Assembly (NCBI RefSeq): GCF_019402665.1
Contig: NZ_VSST01000024.1
Coordinates: 1 to 64,000 of the forward strand
Direction: 5' to 3'
Length of the DNA stretch: 64,000 nt
Source: Bradyrhizobium canariense
GTDB taxonomy: Bacteria > Pseudomonadota > Alphaproteobacteria > Rhizobiales > Xanthobacteraceae
The stretch's first letter is position 1. Each line of letters opens with the position of its first letter. A program made the translations under genes and the position numbers. Of the stretch, positions 31,387 to 40,240 are shown piece by piece. Under the pieces are notes generated by a model. It saw only the letters and a list, made by a program, of their open reading frames with translations, had not been told where the DNA came from and searched no databases.

Positions 31387-31898
31387 TGGCGCGTCAGCCC
31401 GCAAAGGCCAAACCGACCAAGACCGGCCCTGCCCTCACCCATATCGGCGCTTCCGGCGAGGCGCGGATGGTTGACGTGTCGGACAAGCCCGCGAGCGAGC
31501 GGCTCGCGGTCGCGGAAGGACGCGTCGTCATGACCAGGGCGACGCTTGACCTGATCGTGTCCGGCAACGCCAAGAAGGGCGACGTGCTCGGCACCGCCCG
31601 CATCGCCGGCATCATGGCCGCCAAGCGCACCGCGGAGCTGATCCCGCTCTGCCATCCGCTCGCGCTGTCGAAGGTGACGGTCGAAATCGAGCCCGACGCA
31701 AAGCTGCCGGGCTGCCTCGTCCGCGCCAGCGTGAAGGTCACGGGACCGACCGGCGTCGAGATGGAAGCGCTCACCGCCGTCTCGGTCGCCTGCCTCACCA
31801 TCTACGACATGATCAAGGCGGTGGAACGCGGCGTGCGCATCGAAGGCATCCATCTGGTCGAGAAGCTCGGCGGCAAGTCCGGCCATTACCGCGTCTGA
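31386..31898 (+). CDS. moaC: Cyclic pyranopterin monophosphate synthase
   Basis: A 170-residue MoaC that converts the MoaA product to cPMP in molybdenum cofactor synthesis. The active-site region is [20 protein letters not shown] followed by HPLALSKV, with [20 protein letters not shown] and the closing KSGHYRV. It is translationally coupled to trpC. moeA, its usual next neighbour, is 12.4 kb away at 44278, so the genes between may be an insertion. Confidence 0.97.
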   Translation: MARQPAKAKPTKTGPALTHIGASGEARMVDVSDKPASERLAVAEGRVVMTRATLDLIVSGNAKKGDVLGTARIAGIMAAKRTAELIPLCHPLALSKVTVEIEPDAKLPGCLVRASVKVTGPTGVEMEALTAVSVACLTIYDMIKAVERGVRIEGIHLVEKLGGKSGHYRV

Positions 31899-31909
31899 TT
31901 GCGGCTAAT

Positions 31910-32497
31910 CTATTTCGCCTCGCGCTGCCGCTCGCGATAGGCACGCGTCTTCATCCGATTGCCGCACAGCGTCGACATGCACCACCGTCGCGTCGATGGC
32001 TTCGACCGATCGAAGAACACCCGCCGGCATTCCTCAGAGGCGCACATCTTCAACCGGTCCAACGTTCCCACAAGCGTTGCGTTGTGCAACTCAATGGCGA
32101 TAGCCGACAGGCCGGCGAGCGCATCGTCGCGCATCGCCGATAATACTGCGCCGCAGCCAACCCGCGCCTCCACCCGCAACGGAAACGCCGCGAGCGCGTC
32201 ACCGAGCGCGCCGAGAACCTCCTTGTTCCGGCGCCGCTCGGCCGGCTCGCATTGCAGATAGGCGCGTAGCGCTTCGCGCAGCCGCAGCGCGGTCGCGAAC
32301 ATTGCGGGCGTGATGCGCCCGCCGCCGAGGCCGCGCTCCTGCATCCAGTCCGCGAGCTGCTTCATCCCGGCAAGTTCGTCGCTCTGCGGGTGCTCCACCC
32401 CGAAATGCGAGAAGTGGCGAACATCGAGCGTGTTGGCGAAATCGTAGATGTTCGCCAACGCGTCAGGAACCTGGAACTTGCGTGACTCTTTCGACAT
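31910..32497 (-). CDS. CGNR zinc-finger / ABATE-domain regulator
   Basis: A 195-residue protein. The N-terminal ABATE domain spans about 10-130 (DVRHFSHFGVEHPQSDELAG, MFATALRLREALRAYLQ). The C-terminal CGNR zinc finger is CASEECRRVFFDRSKP, then STRRWCMSTLCGNR, with four cysteines. Pfam describes the pair as putative stress-linked transcription regulators; few are tested. The ATG at 32497 is the family start; the open frame to 32635 would run through the divergent promoter and is rejected. It is divergent from the amidase-MFS genes, and two matching dyads lie between. Confidence 0.85.
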   Translation of the reverse strand: MSKESRKFQVPDALANIYDFANTLDVRHFSHFGVEHPQSDELAGMKQLADWMQERGLGGGRITPAMFATALRLREALRAYLQCEPAERRRNKEVLGALGDALAAFPLRVEARVGCGAVLSAMRDDALAGLSAIAIELHNATLVGTLDRLKMCASEECRRVFFDRSKPSTRRWCMSTLCGNRMKTRAYRERQREAK

Positions 32498-32520
32498 CGG
32501 AATACCCGGAGAATTGGAAC

Positions 32521-32543
32521 ACCAGTAAAACATATTTACCGGT
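32521..32543. promoter_or_regulatory. Operator 1 in the CGNR/amidase divergent promoter
   Basis: The arms ACCAGTAAA and TTTACCGGT (8 of 9 complementary) are separated by 5 nt. The element ends at the first base of the -35-like TTGACA (32543-32548) for the amidase and lies 24 bp before the CGNR start. It has the same layout as operator 2, whose start is 37 bp further on. Confidence 0.6.
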
Positions 32544-32548
32544 TGACA
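32543..32548 (+). promoter_or_regulatory. Perfect -35 hexamer for the amidase-MFS operon
   Basis: TTGACA lies 86 bp before the amidase start, with an A/T-rich stretch (TATTTA at 32565-32570, 16-bp spacing) as possible -10. It sits between the two operators, and the -10 region lies inside operator 2. This arrangement fits repression by occlusion. Confidence 0.5.
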
Positions 32549-32553
32549 GCAAC

Positions 32554-32584
32554 AGACACCGGTATATTTATTATACAGGTGTCT
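32554..32584. promoter_or_regulatory. Operator 2 in the CGNR/amidase divergent promoter
   Basis: The arm AGACACCGGTATA and its 12-of-13 complement TATACAGGTGTCT flank a 5-nt A/T spacer. The inner 23 bp (32558-32580) follow the operator 1 pattern ACC-R-GTAWA, 5 nt, mirrored. It overlaps the presumed -10 of the amidase promoter. Confidence 0.65.
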
Positions 32585-32633
32585 GCATCTCATCGAAATC
32601 GAGCGAGGTTGCGATGACAAAATGGAGAACGCC

Positions 32634-34049
32634 ATGGCCGAAGCCCCGCACTATCTCGAACTCATCGAGCTTGCTGCACGCCTCGAGGCGCGCGAAATCT
32701 CCGCGTTGGAGGTGACGCGCGCGCAACTCGACCGTATCGACGCCCTGGACCATGAACTCGGCAGCTACGTTCACGTGATGCCGGAAACGGCTATCGCCGA
32801 GGCGAAGGCCGCGGACGCTGAGATCGCAAATGGCCAGTATCGGGGCCCCCTGCATGGCGTGCCGATTGCGCTGAAGGATCTGTTTTGGACCAAGGGCATT
32901 CCGACGGCGGCCGGCACCACGCTTCATCGCGATTTCCGTCCTGGTGAAGATGCGACCGTCACGCGCAGGATCAGGGATGCAGGCGGTGTGGTGCTCGGCA
33001 AGTTGCAGCTCACCGAGGGCGCCTATTCCGATCACCACCCGCTAGTGACGCCACCGAGAAATCCATGGAATCGGAATTACTGGCCGGGTATCTCGTCCAG
33101 CGGCTCGGCGGTCGCGACGGCCGCCGGACTTTGCTTCGGCTCGCTTGGCTCCGACACCGGTGGCTCGATCCGCTGGCCCTGCGCCGCCAACGGCCTGACT
33201 GGGCTGAAGCCGAGCTGGGGCCGCGTCAGCCGCCACGGCACGTTCGAGCTGGCCGCGACGCTCGACCATATCGGACCGATCGGCCGCAGCGCGGTCGATG
33301 CCGGCGTACTGCTTGGGGTCATCGCCGGACACGACCCCAATGACCCGACGTCGCTGCTCAATCCGGTGCCTGACTATCTTGCCGCGGCCGCACGGGACGT
33401 GCGGGGCCTGCGGATCGGTGTCGACGCTGCCTGGAACGGCGAGGACGTGGACGTTGCGACACGGCACGTGTTGGCGGATGCCATCGATGCTTTCCGTGCG
33501 CTTGGCGCCCACACCGTCAACGTCAGATTTCCCGACGTAGAACCGGCGATCGCCGACTGGACCCCTAACTGTGCGGTGGAAGCTGCGGTCGCGCACGAGG
33601 CGACCTATCCTGTCCGCAAGAATGAGTATGGCCCAATCCTCGGCTCGCTGCTCGAGGCTGGTCGCGCGCTCTCCGGTCTCGATTATCAGAAGATCCTGCT
33701 GCGGCGGCTGGCACTGCGCGGCCAGGTGACCGCACTGTTCGAGACCATCGACCTGCTGCTGATCCCGGTCCACCCTTTCGCGCCGTTGACGCTGGCCATG
33801 ATCCGGACCCTCGGCGAGCAGCCGGATCTGATCGCGAAGCTGCAACGCTACACCTGCCCGTTCGATATGACCGGTCATCCCACGATCACGCTACCAGGTG
33901 GTGCATCGGCGGACGGACTGCCGATCGCGTTCCAGCTTGTCGCCGCCCATCTCGACGAGGCCACGCTGGTTCGCGCTGGCGCTGCGTTCCAGCGTGTCAC
34001 GTCCTGGCATCGTCGCCATCCTTCCCTCACCTCGCGGAGGCAGCATTGA
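32634..34049 (+). CDS. Amidase signature family hydrolase
   Basis: A 471-residue amidase. The triad region is visible: Lys in VPIALKDLFWTKG, the Ser-rich loop PGISSSGSAVATAAG and the nucleophile in GSDTGGSIRWPCAANG. It is cytoplasmic, with no signal peptide. The ATG at 32634 has GGAGAA upstream; 32622 is an alternative. The stop overlaps the MFS start, so substrate uptake and hydrolysis appear coupled. Related enzymes act on amides, allophanate or carbamates; sequence does not decide. It is divergent from the CGNR regulator. Confidence 0.9.
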   Translation: MAEAPHYLELIELAARLEAREISALEVTRAQLDRIDALDHELGSYVHVMPETAIAEAKAADAEIANGQYRGPLHGVPIALKDLFWTKGIPTAAGTTLHRDFRPGEDATVTRRIRDAGGVVLGKLQLTEGAYSDHHPLVTPPRNPWNRNYWPGISSSGSAVATAAGLCFGSLGSDTGGSIRWPCAANGLTGLKPSWGRVSRHGTFELAATLDHIGPIGRSAVDAGVLLGVIAGHDPNDPTSLLNPVPDYLAAAARDVRGLRIGVDAAWNGEDVDVATRHVLADAIDAFRALGAHTVNVRFPDVEPAIADWTPNCAVEAAVAHEATYPVRKNEYGPILGSLLEAGRALSGLDYQKILLRRLALRGQVTALFETIDLLLIPVHPFAPLTLAMIRTLGEQPDLIAKLQRYTCPFDMTGHPTITLPGGASADGLPIAFQLVAAHLDEATLVRAGAAFQRVTSWHRRHPSLTSRRQH

Positions 34050-35302
34050 CCATTCCATTCAATCCCGTAGGTCGAAGCATTTTCCACGGCTGGTTCGTCG
34101 TCGCGGCGGCATTTGCCGTGATGTTCGTCGGCTTTGGTTCTGTCTACACCTTCAGCGCATTTCTGGAGCCGCTCCAGCGCGATTTCGGCGCCTCCCGTGG
34201 TTCAATCTCGCTGGTGTTCTCGATTGCGGGCTTTCTGTACTTCGCTCTCGGACTCGTCAGCGGTCCCCTCGCCGACCGGCTCGGTTCGCGTCCACTGGCC
34301 GTAGCGGGCATGGTCCTGATGGCGGTTGGACTTGCGGCCGCGAGCGCTGCACGTTCCCTCGTGGAGGTCTATCTCGCCTACGGGCTCGGTGTCGGCCTCG
34401 GCGTCGGCTGCGCCTATGTTCCGGCAATCGGCGCGGTGCAACGCTGGTTCGTCAAGCGCCGCGGCTTTGCCTCTGGGCTCGCGGTGAGCGGCATCGGGCT
34501 CGGCACGCTGGCAATGCCGCCGCTCGCCTCCTTGCTGATCGCATCGATGGGCTGGCGCGGCGCCTATCTGGCGCTGGGCGCGATTGCGCTGGTGCTGGGC
34601 GGCGGGATGTCGATGCTCATCGAGAACGATCCGAAGGACCGCGGCCTCCGGCCCGACGGCGATCCGCCTTGCGACGCGGCGGACACGGTCAACGCCGGCG
34701 GCGCCTCGGTGCGCGAGGCCGTCCGGTCGACGCGTTTTGTCGCCCTTTACGCATCGTGTCTGGTCTGCTCGTTCGGCGCCTTCGTTCCATTCGTTCATCT
34801 CGTGCCTTACGCGCGCGACCACGGTGTCGCGGCGTCCTCTGCCGTGCTGCTGCTGGGCGTGATCGGGGCCGGCAGCACCGCTGGTCGCTTCTTTCTCGGC
34901 GCGATCGCCGACCGGATGGGCCGCGATCGCTCTCTGATCATGGTCATGATCGGAATGGCGTTCGCGATGGCGATCTGGGCCATTGCCGCTGATGTCCGGA
35001 CCCTCGCCGCTTTTGCCTTCATTTACGGTGTGTTCTACGGCGGCTGGGTCGCGGTGCTGCCCGCCGTGGTCATGGACTATTTTGGCGGACGCAACGTCAG
35101 CGGAATCATCGGCATTCTCTACACCAGCGTGGCGTTCGGGACATTGGTTGGTCCGAGTGCGGCCGGCTTCGCCTACGACCTCAATCACAGCTATACTTTG
35201 CCGATCCTGATCAGCGCCGCCGCGAACATCGTCGCGGCACTGATCGTGTTGGCGATACTGGCGCGCAGCGAAACCCGGCCGATCAGCGCAACGACGCGCT
35301 GA
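34046..35302 (+). CDS. MFS transporter, monocarboxylate/oxalate-formate type
   Basis: A 418-residue carrier with 12 predicted membrane spans. The N-terminus has the FHGWFVVAAAFAVMFVGFGS segment, a later GLVSGPLADRLGSRPL and the central AIADRMGRDRSL, as in monocarboxylate or oxalate/formate antiporter-like MFS proteins. The TTG start at 34046 overlaps the amidase stop by 4 bp and has GGAGG six bases upstream. It most likely imports the substrate of the amidase or exports a product. Its 3-prime end overlaps an antisense pilin-like remnant. Confidence 0.9.
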   Translation: MTIPFNPVGRSIFHGWFVVAAAFAVMFVGFGSVYTFSAFLEPLQRDFGASRGSISLVFSIAGFLYFALGLVSGPLADRLGSRPLAVAGMVLMAVGLAAASAARSLVEVYLAYGLGVGLGVGCAYVPAIGAVQRWFVKRRGFASGLAVSGIGLGTLAMPPLASLLIASMGWRGAYLALGAIALVLGGGMSMLIENDPKDRGLRPDGDPPCDAADTVNAGGASVREAVRSTRFVALYASCLVCSFGAFVPFVHLVPYARDHGVAASSAVLLLGVIGAGSTAGRFFLGAIADRMGRDRSLIMVMIGMAFAMAIWAIAADVRTLAAFAFIYGVFYGGWVAVLPAVVMDYFGGRNVSGIIGILYTSVAFGTLVGPSAAGFAYDLNHSYTLPILISAAANIVAALIVLAILARSETRPISATTR

Positions 35303-35480
35303 TCGCCCCGAATCTTGAATCGAGCTTGCTGCCCAGGCCGTTCACCACGGCGATGATCGCAAGCGCGATGCCGGCGGCGATCAGCGCGATGGTCGGCAGA
35401 AATTGTCCGGCCGCGCGGAAGCTTCCGACAATGCTGCACGTCTCGCGTCCCGCATATTGATTGCTTTTGCGAGCGTCCGT
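35283..35480 (-). pseudogene. Flp/Fap-type pilin remnant
   Basis: On the minus strand, 65 codons without a start codon end in ALIAAGIALAIIAVVNGLGS followed by KLDSRFGAISASLR and a stop. This matches the hydrophobic helix and tail of Flp-family type IVb pilins (typically YGLIAAGIALAIIAVV). The usual leader, processing site and Glu5 (ATAIEYGL) are missing; instead QFLPTIALIAAG stands there, with a TGA at 35481-35483. It overlaps the last 20 bp of the convergent MFS gene. No other tad pilus genes are near. It accounts for the larger part of the gap 35303-35592. Confidence 0.55.
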
Positions 35481-35592
35481 TCACGGCGCATTAACCCAGC
35501 TTGCTAACTTCGCCTCCACTCCGTTCCCGTAAACCGACGGATGTTCCCGGTGCCAAGAATTGACCCTGACGTGTGCACCACAACGATCGATC

Positions 35593-38325
35593 ATGATGAC
35601 GGGATTCGGCAGTCGCCTTTTTGACCAGGCCTTCGTGCGCAGCGGACCGATCCGCTGGCTGGTGGTGGGCGGCACGCTGCTGATCGCTGCGATCGCGGTC
35701 GGCGCGACCCTGATGGCGCAGAATTTCCGCGAACGTGCGCTGCGCAGCTCCGGCCGCGAGCTGGAAAACACCGTGCTGATGCTGGCCCATCATTTCGACC
35801 AGCAATTGCAGGATTTCGCAGTCATCCAGAAGGATTTCGTCGACTACGTCCGCGCGAGCGGCATCACCAGTGCGGCGGACTATCGCAAGCGCCTCGCCGG
35901 CCAGGACCTCCACCGGATGCTGCGCTCGAAGATCGATGCACTACCCCACATAGGCGGCCTCAATATCATCGATGCCGAAGGCAATTTGATCAATTCGTCG
36001 ACGGCATGGCCGGCCCCGAACGTGAACGTTGCCGATCGCGCCTATTTTCGCACCTTCCGGTACGATCCCGATGCTCCCGACGTCCTGATCGAGCCACTCT
36101 ACAGTCGCATCTCCGGCGCCTGGACCATCCTGATCGTGCGCAAGGTCGTCGGACCGAACGGCGAATTCTTGGGTGCGGTCGGACGCGGCATCGAGCCGGC
36201 AAATTTCGAAAAGTTCTTCGAGTCCGCCGTGCTCGGCGAAAGCACGACGATCTCGATGCTGCACCGGGACGGCACGATGCTCGCCCGTTATCCCCATTCC
36301 AGCGAATTGATGGGGCGGAATTTCAAGAACGGTCCGTTCGCGCATCAAAGGGTTTTCGGGCTCGACCATTTTGCCGGCCGCTTCATGAGCCCCGTCGACG
36401 GCGAGGACCGGCTGATTTCCTCACACGGCCTGCCTCACTTCCCGATCCTGATGATGGCCACCACGACGCGCGCGACGGCCCTGACGGACTGGCGCGAGCA
36501 GATCGGCATCCTGATCTCGGTCGCCGCCTCTTCCGCGCTCGCCATCGCGGGCGTGCTGATCGCGATCATACGCAAGCTCCTGGAGCAGCATCGTCTTTCG
36601 CGGGAACGGCTGACGCTGGAAAAGCAGCGTCTCGACCGCGCCGTCAACAACATGACCCAGGGCCTGCTGCTGTTCGACGCATCGCAGCAGCTCGTGATCT
36701 GCAATCAGCGCTACGTCGAGATGTACGGGCTGTCGTCCGAAATCGTGAGACCCGGCTGCAGCTTCCACGATATCATTGCGCACCGCAGAGCCACCGGCTC
36801 GTTCACCGGCGATGTGGACCAGTATGTCGCACGGGTCCTGCGCGACGTCCACGTGCGCAATTCCATGGTAGTCGAGACCTCCGACGGTCGCTCGATCCAG
36901 ATCGTCAACGAACCGCTCACGGACGGCGGCTGGGTCGCGACGCATGAGGACATCACGGAGCGCCGGCGTATCGAGGAGCGCATCACCCATCTCGCTCACT
37001 ACGACGCGCTGACCGACCTGCCCAACCGCACCATGTTCCACGAGCATCTACGTCAGGAACTCGATCTCGTCGCCGGGGGCGAACAACTCGCGGTGCACTA
37101 CATCGATATCGACGAGTTCAAGGGCGTCAACGACGCGCTCGGGCATCTCATCGGCGACGAGCTCCTGAAGTCAGTCGCGCAGAGCCTCCACCGGTGTGCG
37201 GGTCCGACAGACTTCGTGGCGCGCCTCGGCGGCGACGAATTTGCCATCATCCAGAGCGCGGTGACATCGCTGGATCAGGTCAACGAGCTCGTCGCGCGGG
37301 TGTTTGAGGCCATCCGCGCGCCGTTCGACTGCATGGGACATCATCTTGCCACCGACGCCAGCATCGGCATCGCGCTGGCGCCGCAACATGGAACGGCGCT
37401 GGACCAGATCCTGAAGAACGCGGATATGGCGATGTACGCCGCTAAAGCCGCCGGGCGCCGCACTTATCGCTTTTTCGAGCCTGAGATGGACGCCAAGATC
37501 CACGAGCGGCGGCAGCTCGAGATCGACCTGCGCCACGCCATCGCTCAAGGCGGGCTCGAAGGCGGCCTCGAGGTGTATTACCAGCCTTGCCTCAGCCTGA
37601 AGGACGACCGCATCACCGGCTGCGAGGCGCTGGTGCGCTGGCGCCATCCCGAACGCGGCATGGTCTCGCCGGCCGAGTTCATCCCGATCGCCGAGGACAC
37701 CGGCCTGATCAACGAGATCGGCGAATGGGTGCTGGCGACCGCCTGCCGGGACGCAGCGAACTGGCCCGACGACGTCCGCCTCGCCGTCAACGTCTCGCCG
37801 GTGCAGTTCAAGAGCGGCACGCTGGCGCTGAAGATCATGGCAGCGCTTGCCGCCTCCAATTTGCCGGCAAGCCGGCTCGAGCTTGAGATCACCGAGGCGG
37901 TGCTGATCCGCGACGACGACACCGCGCTTGCGATCCTGCATCAACTCCGCGCCATCGGCGTCCGCATCGCGCTCGACGATTTCGGCACCGGCTACTCCTC
38001 GCTGAGCTATCTGCACCGCTTCCCGTTCGACAAGATCAAGATCGACCGCTGCTTCGTCAACGACATCGCCGGCCCCGACGGCTCCTCCAGCATCGTGCAG
38101 GCGGTCGTCAATCTCGCGGCTGCCCGCCGCATGACCACCACGGCCGAGGGTGTCGAGACCGAGGAGCAGCAGCGGTTGCTGCGCGCGCTCGGCTGCTCCG
38201 AGATGCAGGGCTATCTGTTCAGCGCCGCCAAACCCGCCGACAAAGTGCTGGAGCTGTTCGCAGCTCATCGCGGCCGTCTCGCCCAGCGCGGCGGCAACGA
38301 AGGCCGCCGCCGGGAGGCAAGCTAG
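35593..38325 (+). CDS. Cache-PAS-GGDEF-EAL protein, diguanylate cyclase/phosphodiesterase
   Basis: A 910-residue inner-membrane signalling protein. Transmembrane segments lie at about 22-42 and 303-326 and flank a periplasmic Cache-like sensor (LPHIGGLNIIDAEGNLINSS, VGRGIEPANFEKFF). A PAS domain (about 355-455), GGDEF (about 475-630) and EAL (about 650-890) follow. The cyclase site RLGGDEFAI is intact, but the inhibitory I-site position reads GPTD instead of RxxD. EAL catalysis looks possible (EALVRW, DDFGTGYSSLSYL, EGVETEEQ). It makes or degrades cyclic di-GMP. ATG 35596 is an equal start. Confidence 0.93.
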   Translation: MMTGFGSRLFDQAFVRSGPIRWLVVGGTLLIAAIAVGATLMAQNFRERALRSSGRELENTVLMLAHHFDQQLQDFAVIQKDFVDYVRASGITSAADYRKRLAGQDLHRMLRSKIDALPHIGGLNIIDAEGNLINSSTAWPAPNVNVADRAYFRTFRYDPDAPDVLIEPLYSRISGAWTILIVRKVVGPNGEFLGAVGRGIEPANFEKFFESAVLGESTTISMLHRDGTMLARYPHSSELMGRNFKNGPFAHQRVFGLDHFAGRFMSPVDGEDRLISSHGLPHFPILMMATTTRATALTDWREQIGILISVAASSALAIAGVLIAIIRKLLEQHRLSRERLTLEKQRLDRAVNNMTQGLLLFDASQQLVICNQRYVEMYGLSSEIVRPGCSFHDIIAHRRATGSFTGDVDQYVARVLRDVHVRNSMVVETSDGRSIQIVNEPLTDGGWVATHEDITERRRIEERITHLAHYDALTDLPNRTMFHEHLRQELDLVAGGEQLAVHYIDIDEFKGVNDALGHLIGDELLKSVAQSLHRCAGPTDFVARLGGDEFAIIQSAVTSLDQVNELVARVFEAIRAPFDCMGHHLATDASIGIALAPQHGTALDQILKNADMAMYAAKAAGRRTYRFFEPEMDAKIHERRQLEIDLRHAIAQGGLEGGLEVYYQPCLSLKDDRITGCEALVRWRHPERGMVSPAEFIPIAEDTGLINEIGEWVLATACRDAANWPDDVRLAVNVSPVQFKSGTLALKIMAALAASNLPASRLELEITEAVLIRDDDTALAILHQLRAIGVRIALDDFGTGYSSLSYLHRFPFDKIKIDRCFVNDIAGPDGSSSIVQAVVNLAAARRMTTTAEGVETEEQQRLLRALGCSEMQGYLFSAAKPADKVLELFAAHRGRLAQRGGNEGRRREAS

Positions 38326-38418
38326 GGCCTGGACTCACACAGGCGCAATTGTCGGCTCGGGAGGCCAAGCAGAAACATCGGCGGACGGCCAAACGGCGGT
38401 GGCGCCCCTAGAAATTAA

Positions 38419-38432
38419 AGACCATTCGGTCT
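38419..38432. promoter_or_regulatory. TetR operator before the tetR gene
   Basis: The arms AGACC and GGTCT with a 4-nt spacer end 11 bp before the TetR start. The same arms recur at 39098-39111 in front of the EamA transporter. An operator this near the start fits autorepression. Confidence 0.7.
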
Positions 38433-38443
38433 ATATATCGGCA

Positions 38444-39058
38444 ATGCCCCGCCAAACCCCTGTGCAGTTGCCCCGTGGCCGTCCCCGAAGTTTCGACATG
38501 GAATCCGCCGTCGAACGCGCGATGGATGTGTTCTGGTCCCGCGGCTATCACGCCACGGCGCTACCGGACCTTCTTCGTGCGACGAAGCTCTCGCGGGGCA
38601 GCCTCTACGCCGCTTTCGGCGACAAGCACTCGCTGTTCCTGCTTGCGCTTGATCGCTACATTGCCATTGCCTTGACACGGATGGATATCGAACTCGACCC
38701 CCGCCGGGAGCCGATCGACGGCCTAAGGGCCTACCTTGCCGGCTATGTTGACCGCAACAGCGGTGCCAATGGTCGGCGCGGATGCCTGTTGGTAGCCACA
38801 GCCATGGAACTGGCTGGCCGTGATGCCGAAATTGATCGTCGCATCGGGAGCTTTTTCAAAGCTATGGAGGCTCGGGTGGCTGGTGCACTTTCCCGTGCGG
38901 AGGCAGCGGGCAAGTTGGCCGATGGTGTCGAGCCTTCGAGTGCCGCCCGAATTCTCGTCTGTTTCGTCGAGGGCCTGCGGGTGGTCGGTAAAACGGCACC
39001 GACACGGATCATTTCGCAAGCCACCGTTGACGCTTTTCTCGACCGCTTCATCGGGTAG
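38444..39058 (+). CDS. TetR/AcrR family transcriptional regulator
   Basis: A 204-residue repressor. The N-terminal helix-turn-helix is AMDVFWSRGYHATALPDLLR followed by ATKLSRGSLYAAFGDKHSLF (about 22-65). The C-terminal ligand-binding domain has GCLLVATAMELAGRDAEIDRR, typical of the YcnC/AcrR-C group. The ATG at 38444 is chosen because the operator 38419-38432 lies just upstream; the open frame to 38150 runs back into the GGDEF/EAL gene. It probably represses itself and the EamA transporter 69 bp downstream. Confidence 0.93.
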   Translation: MPRQTPVQLPRGRPRSFDMESAVERAMDVFWSRGYHATALPDLLRATKLSRGSLYAAFGDKHSLFLLALDRYIAIALTRMDIELDPRREPIDGLRAYLAGYVDRNSGANGRRGCLLVATAMELAGRDAEIDRRIGSFFKAMEARVAGALSRAEAAGKLADGVEPSSAARILVCFVEGLRVVGKTAPTRIISQATVDAFLDRFIG

Positions 39059-39097
39059 ACAACCATGGACGTTTCCGCTGCTCGCACGCCTATATCT

Positions 39098-39111
39098 AGA
39101 CCGAACGGTCT
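39098..39111. promoter_or_regulatory. TetR operator before the EamA transporter gene
   Basis: A perfect palindrome with arms AGACCG and CGGTCT around AA ends 16 bp before the transporter start. It shares AGACC/GGTCT and a nearby TATAT stretch with the operator at 38419-38432. Confidence 0.7.
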
Positions 39112-39127
39112 TGAAAAGAACGATACC

Positions 39128-39988
39128 ATGTCCGGCTTTCAGATCGTCTGCGCGGTGGTCGTCCCCTTGCTCTGGGGTTATCAATTCGTGGCCATCAAAG
39201 TGGGCGTTATGGAGTTTCCACCCCTCTTCTTCCTCGCGCTGCGCTTCCTGGCCATCGCGCTGCTGCTTGTTCCCTTTGTCAAAAGGCCCGCACGTCAACA
39301 GTTTGGCCCGATCGCAGCGATTTCGTTTTTCCTTGGCGGACTGAACTTCGGGCTCTTCTATGTTGGCCTCGGCCTCGGCTCGGGAAGCATGTCGGCCGTC
39401 GCAATTCAACTCGCCACGCCCTTCACCGTCCTGCTGGCCTGGCCGCTGCTCGCGGAGCGGCCGTCTCTCACCACGTCCGCTGGAGTGGTGCTTGCATTTG
39501 TCGGCGTGGTCGTGCTGGCAGCGGGGCCCGGCCCGTCCGCAAACGCGCTTCCACTGCTGCTCGTGGTCGGGGCAGCCTTCGCATTCGCGGTGTCCAATGT
39601 CCTGACGAAACGCTACGGCCCTTTTGATCCCCTGATGTTGATGGGATGGTCCTCGCTGTTCACGGTGCCGCAGGTCATGTTGATGTCGCTGCTCCTTGAA
39701 CATGGACAACTCGCGAGCCTCGTCACTGCAGATGGACGTGGTTGGCTGGCACTCGCCTATACGATTTTCATCGGGGGAATTGTCGGATTTGGCCTGTGGT
39801 TCTGGCTGATCGGGCGTTGCTCCATGGGTCGCGTCGCGCCCTTCGGTTTGCTGCTTCCGGTGTTCGCCTTGATGTCGAGCATGTTGTTTCTTGGCGAACG
39901 CATGACCCCAATGTTGATGATCGGCGGGCTGCTCGCGATCTCCGGCGTCGCTGTCACTCAGCTAAGACCGAGCGCTCGACCAATTTGA
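39128..39988 (+). CDS. EamA/DMT family transporter
   Basis: A 286-residue drug/metabolite exporter of the RhaT/EamA type with 10 hydrophobic segments in two EamA repeats (VVVPLLWGYQFVAIKVGVME to about 135, and VGAAFAFAVSNVLTKRYGPF to about 275). Start 39128 is preferred over 39065 because the operator lies in between. Such carriers export amino acids, metabolites or drugs. Its control by the neighbouring TetR protein is strongly suggested by shared operators. Confidence 0.9.
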   Translation: MSGFQIVCAVVVPLLWGYQFVAIKVGVMEFPPLFFLALRFLAIALLLVPFVKRPARQQFGPIAAISFFLGGLNFGLFYVGLGLGSGSMSAVAIQLATPFTVLLAWPLLAERPSLTTSAGVVLAFVGVVVLAAGPGPSANALPLLLVVGAAFAFAVSNVLTKRYGPFDPLMLMGWSSLFTVPQVMLMSLLLEHGQLASLVTADGRGWLALAYTIFIGGIVGFGLWFWLIGRCSMGRVAPFGLLLPVFALMSSMLFLGERMTPMLMIGGLLAISGVAVTQLRPSARPI

Positions 39989-40165
39989 ACTTGGAAGTCG
40001 CGTCGTTGGCAGATTCTCAGCACGCCGCTGACCTTGTTAACGCAGTCGCTGGAGCTGCGGGTCCATCCCCGCGACGAAGTGCTGGTCGAGCGCGACCGCG
40101 CCCTGCGCTGGGCCGAGCGCGATGGCTGCTACGAGGCCACCCTTGCGGCCATGAATCCCAGCTGA
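39989..40165 (+). pseudogene. Unidentified coding-like remnant after the EamA gene
   Basis: Immediately after the EamA stop the same frame stays open for 58 codons with coding-like composition (LTQSLELRVHPRDEVLVERD, then RALRWAERDGCYEATLAAMN) and ends at a TGA. There is no start codon with a ribosome site. It looks like the C-terminal end of a lost gene, but I do not recognise the family. The rest of the gap to 40240 shows nothing. Confidence 0.3.
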
Positions 40166-40240
40166 GACGGCGTCCAAAACGAAATCGCCCGGGAGCGGTC
40201 AACCACGCCCGGGCGATCGATCTCTGGAACTGGCGAGGGC

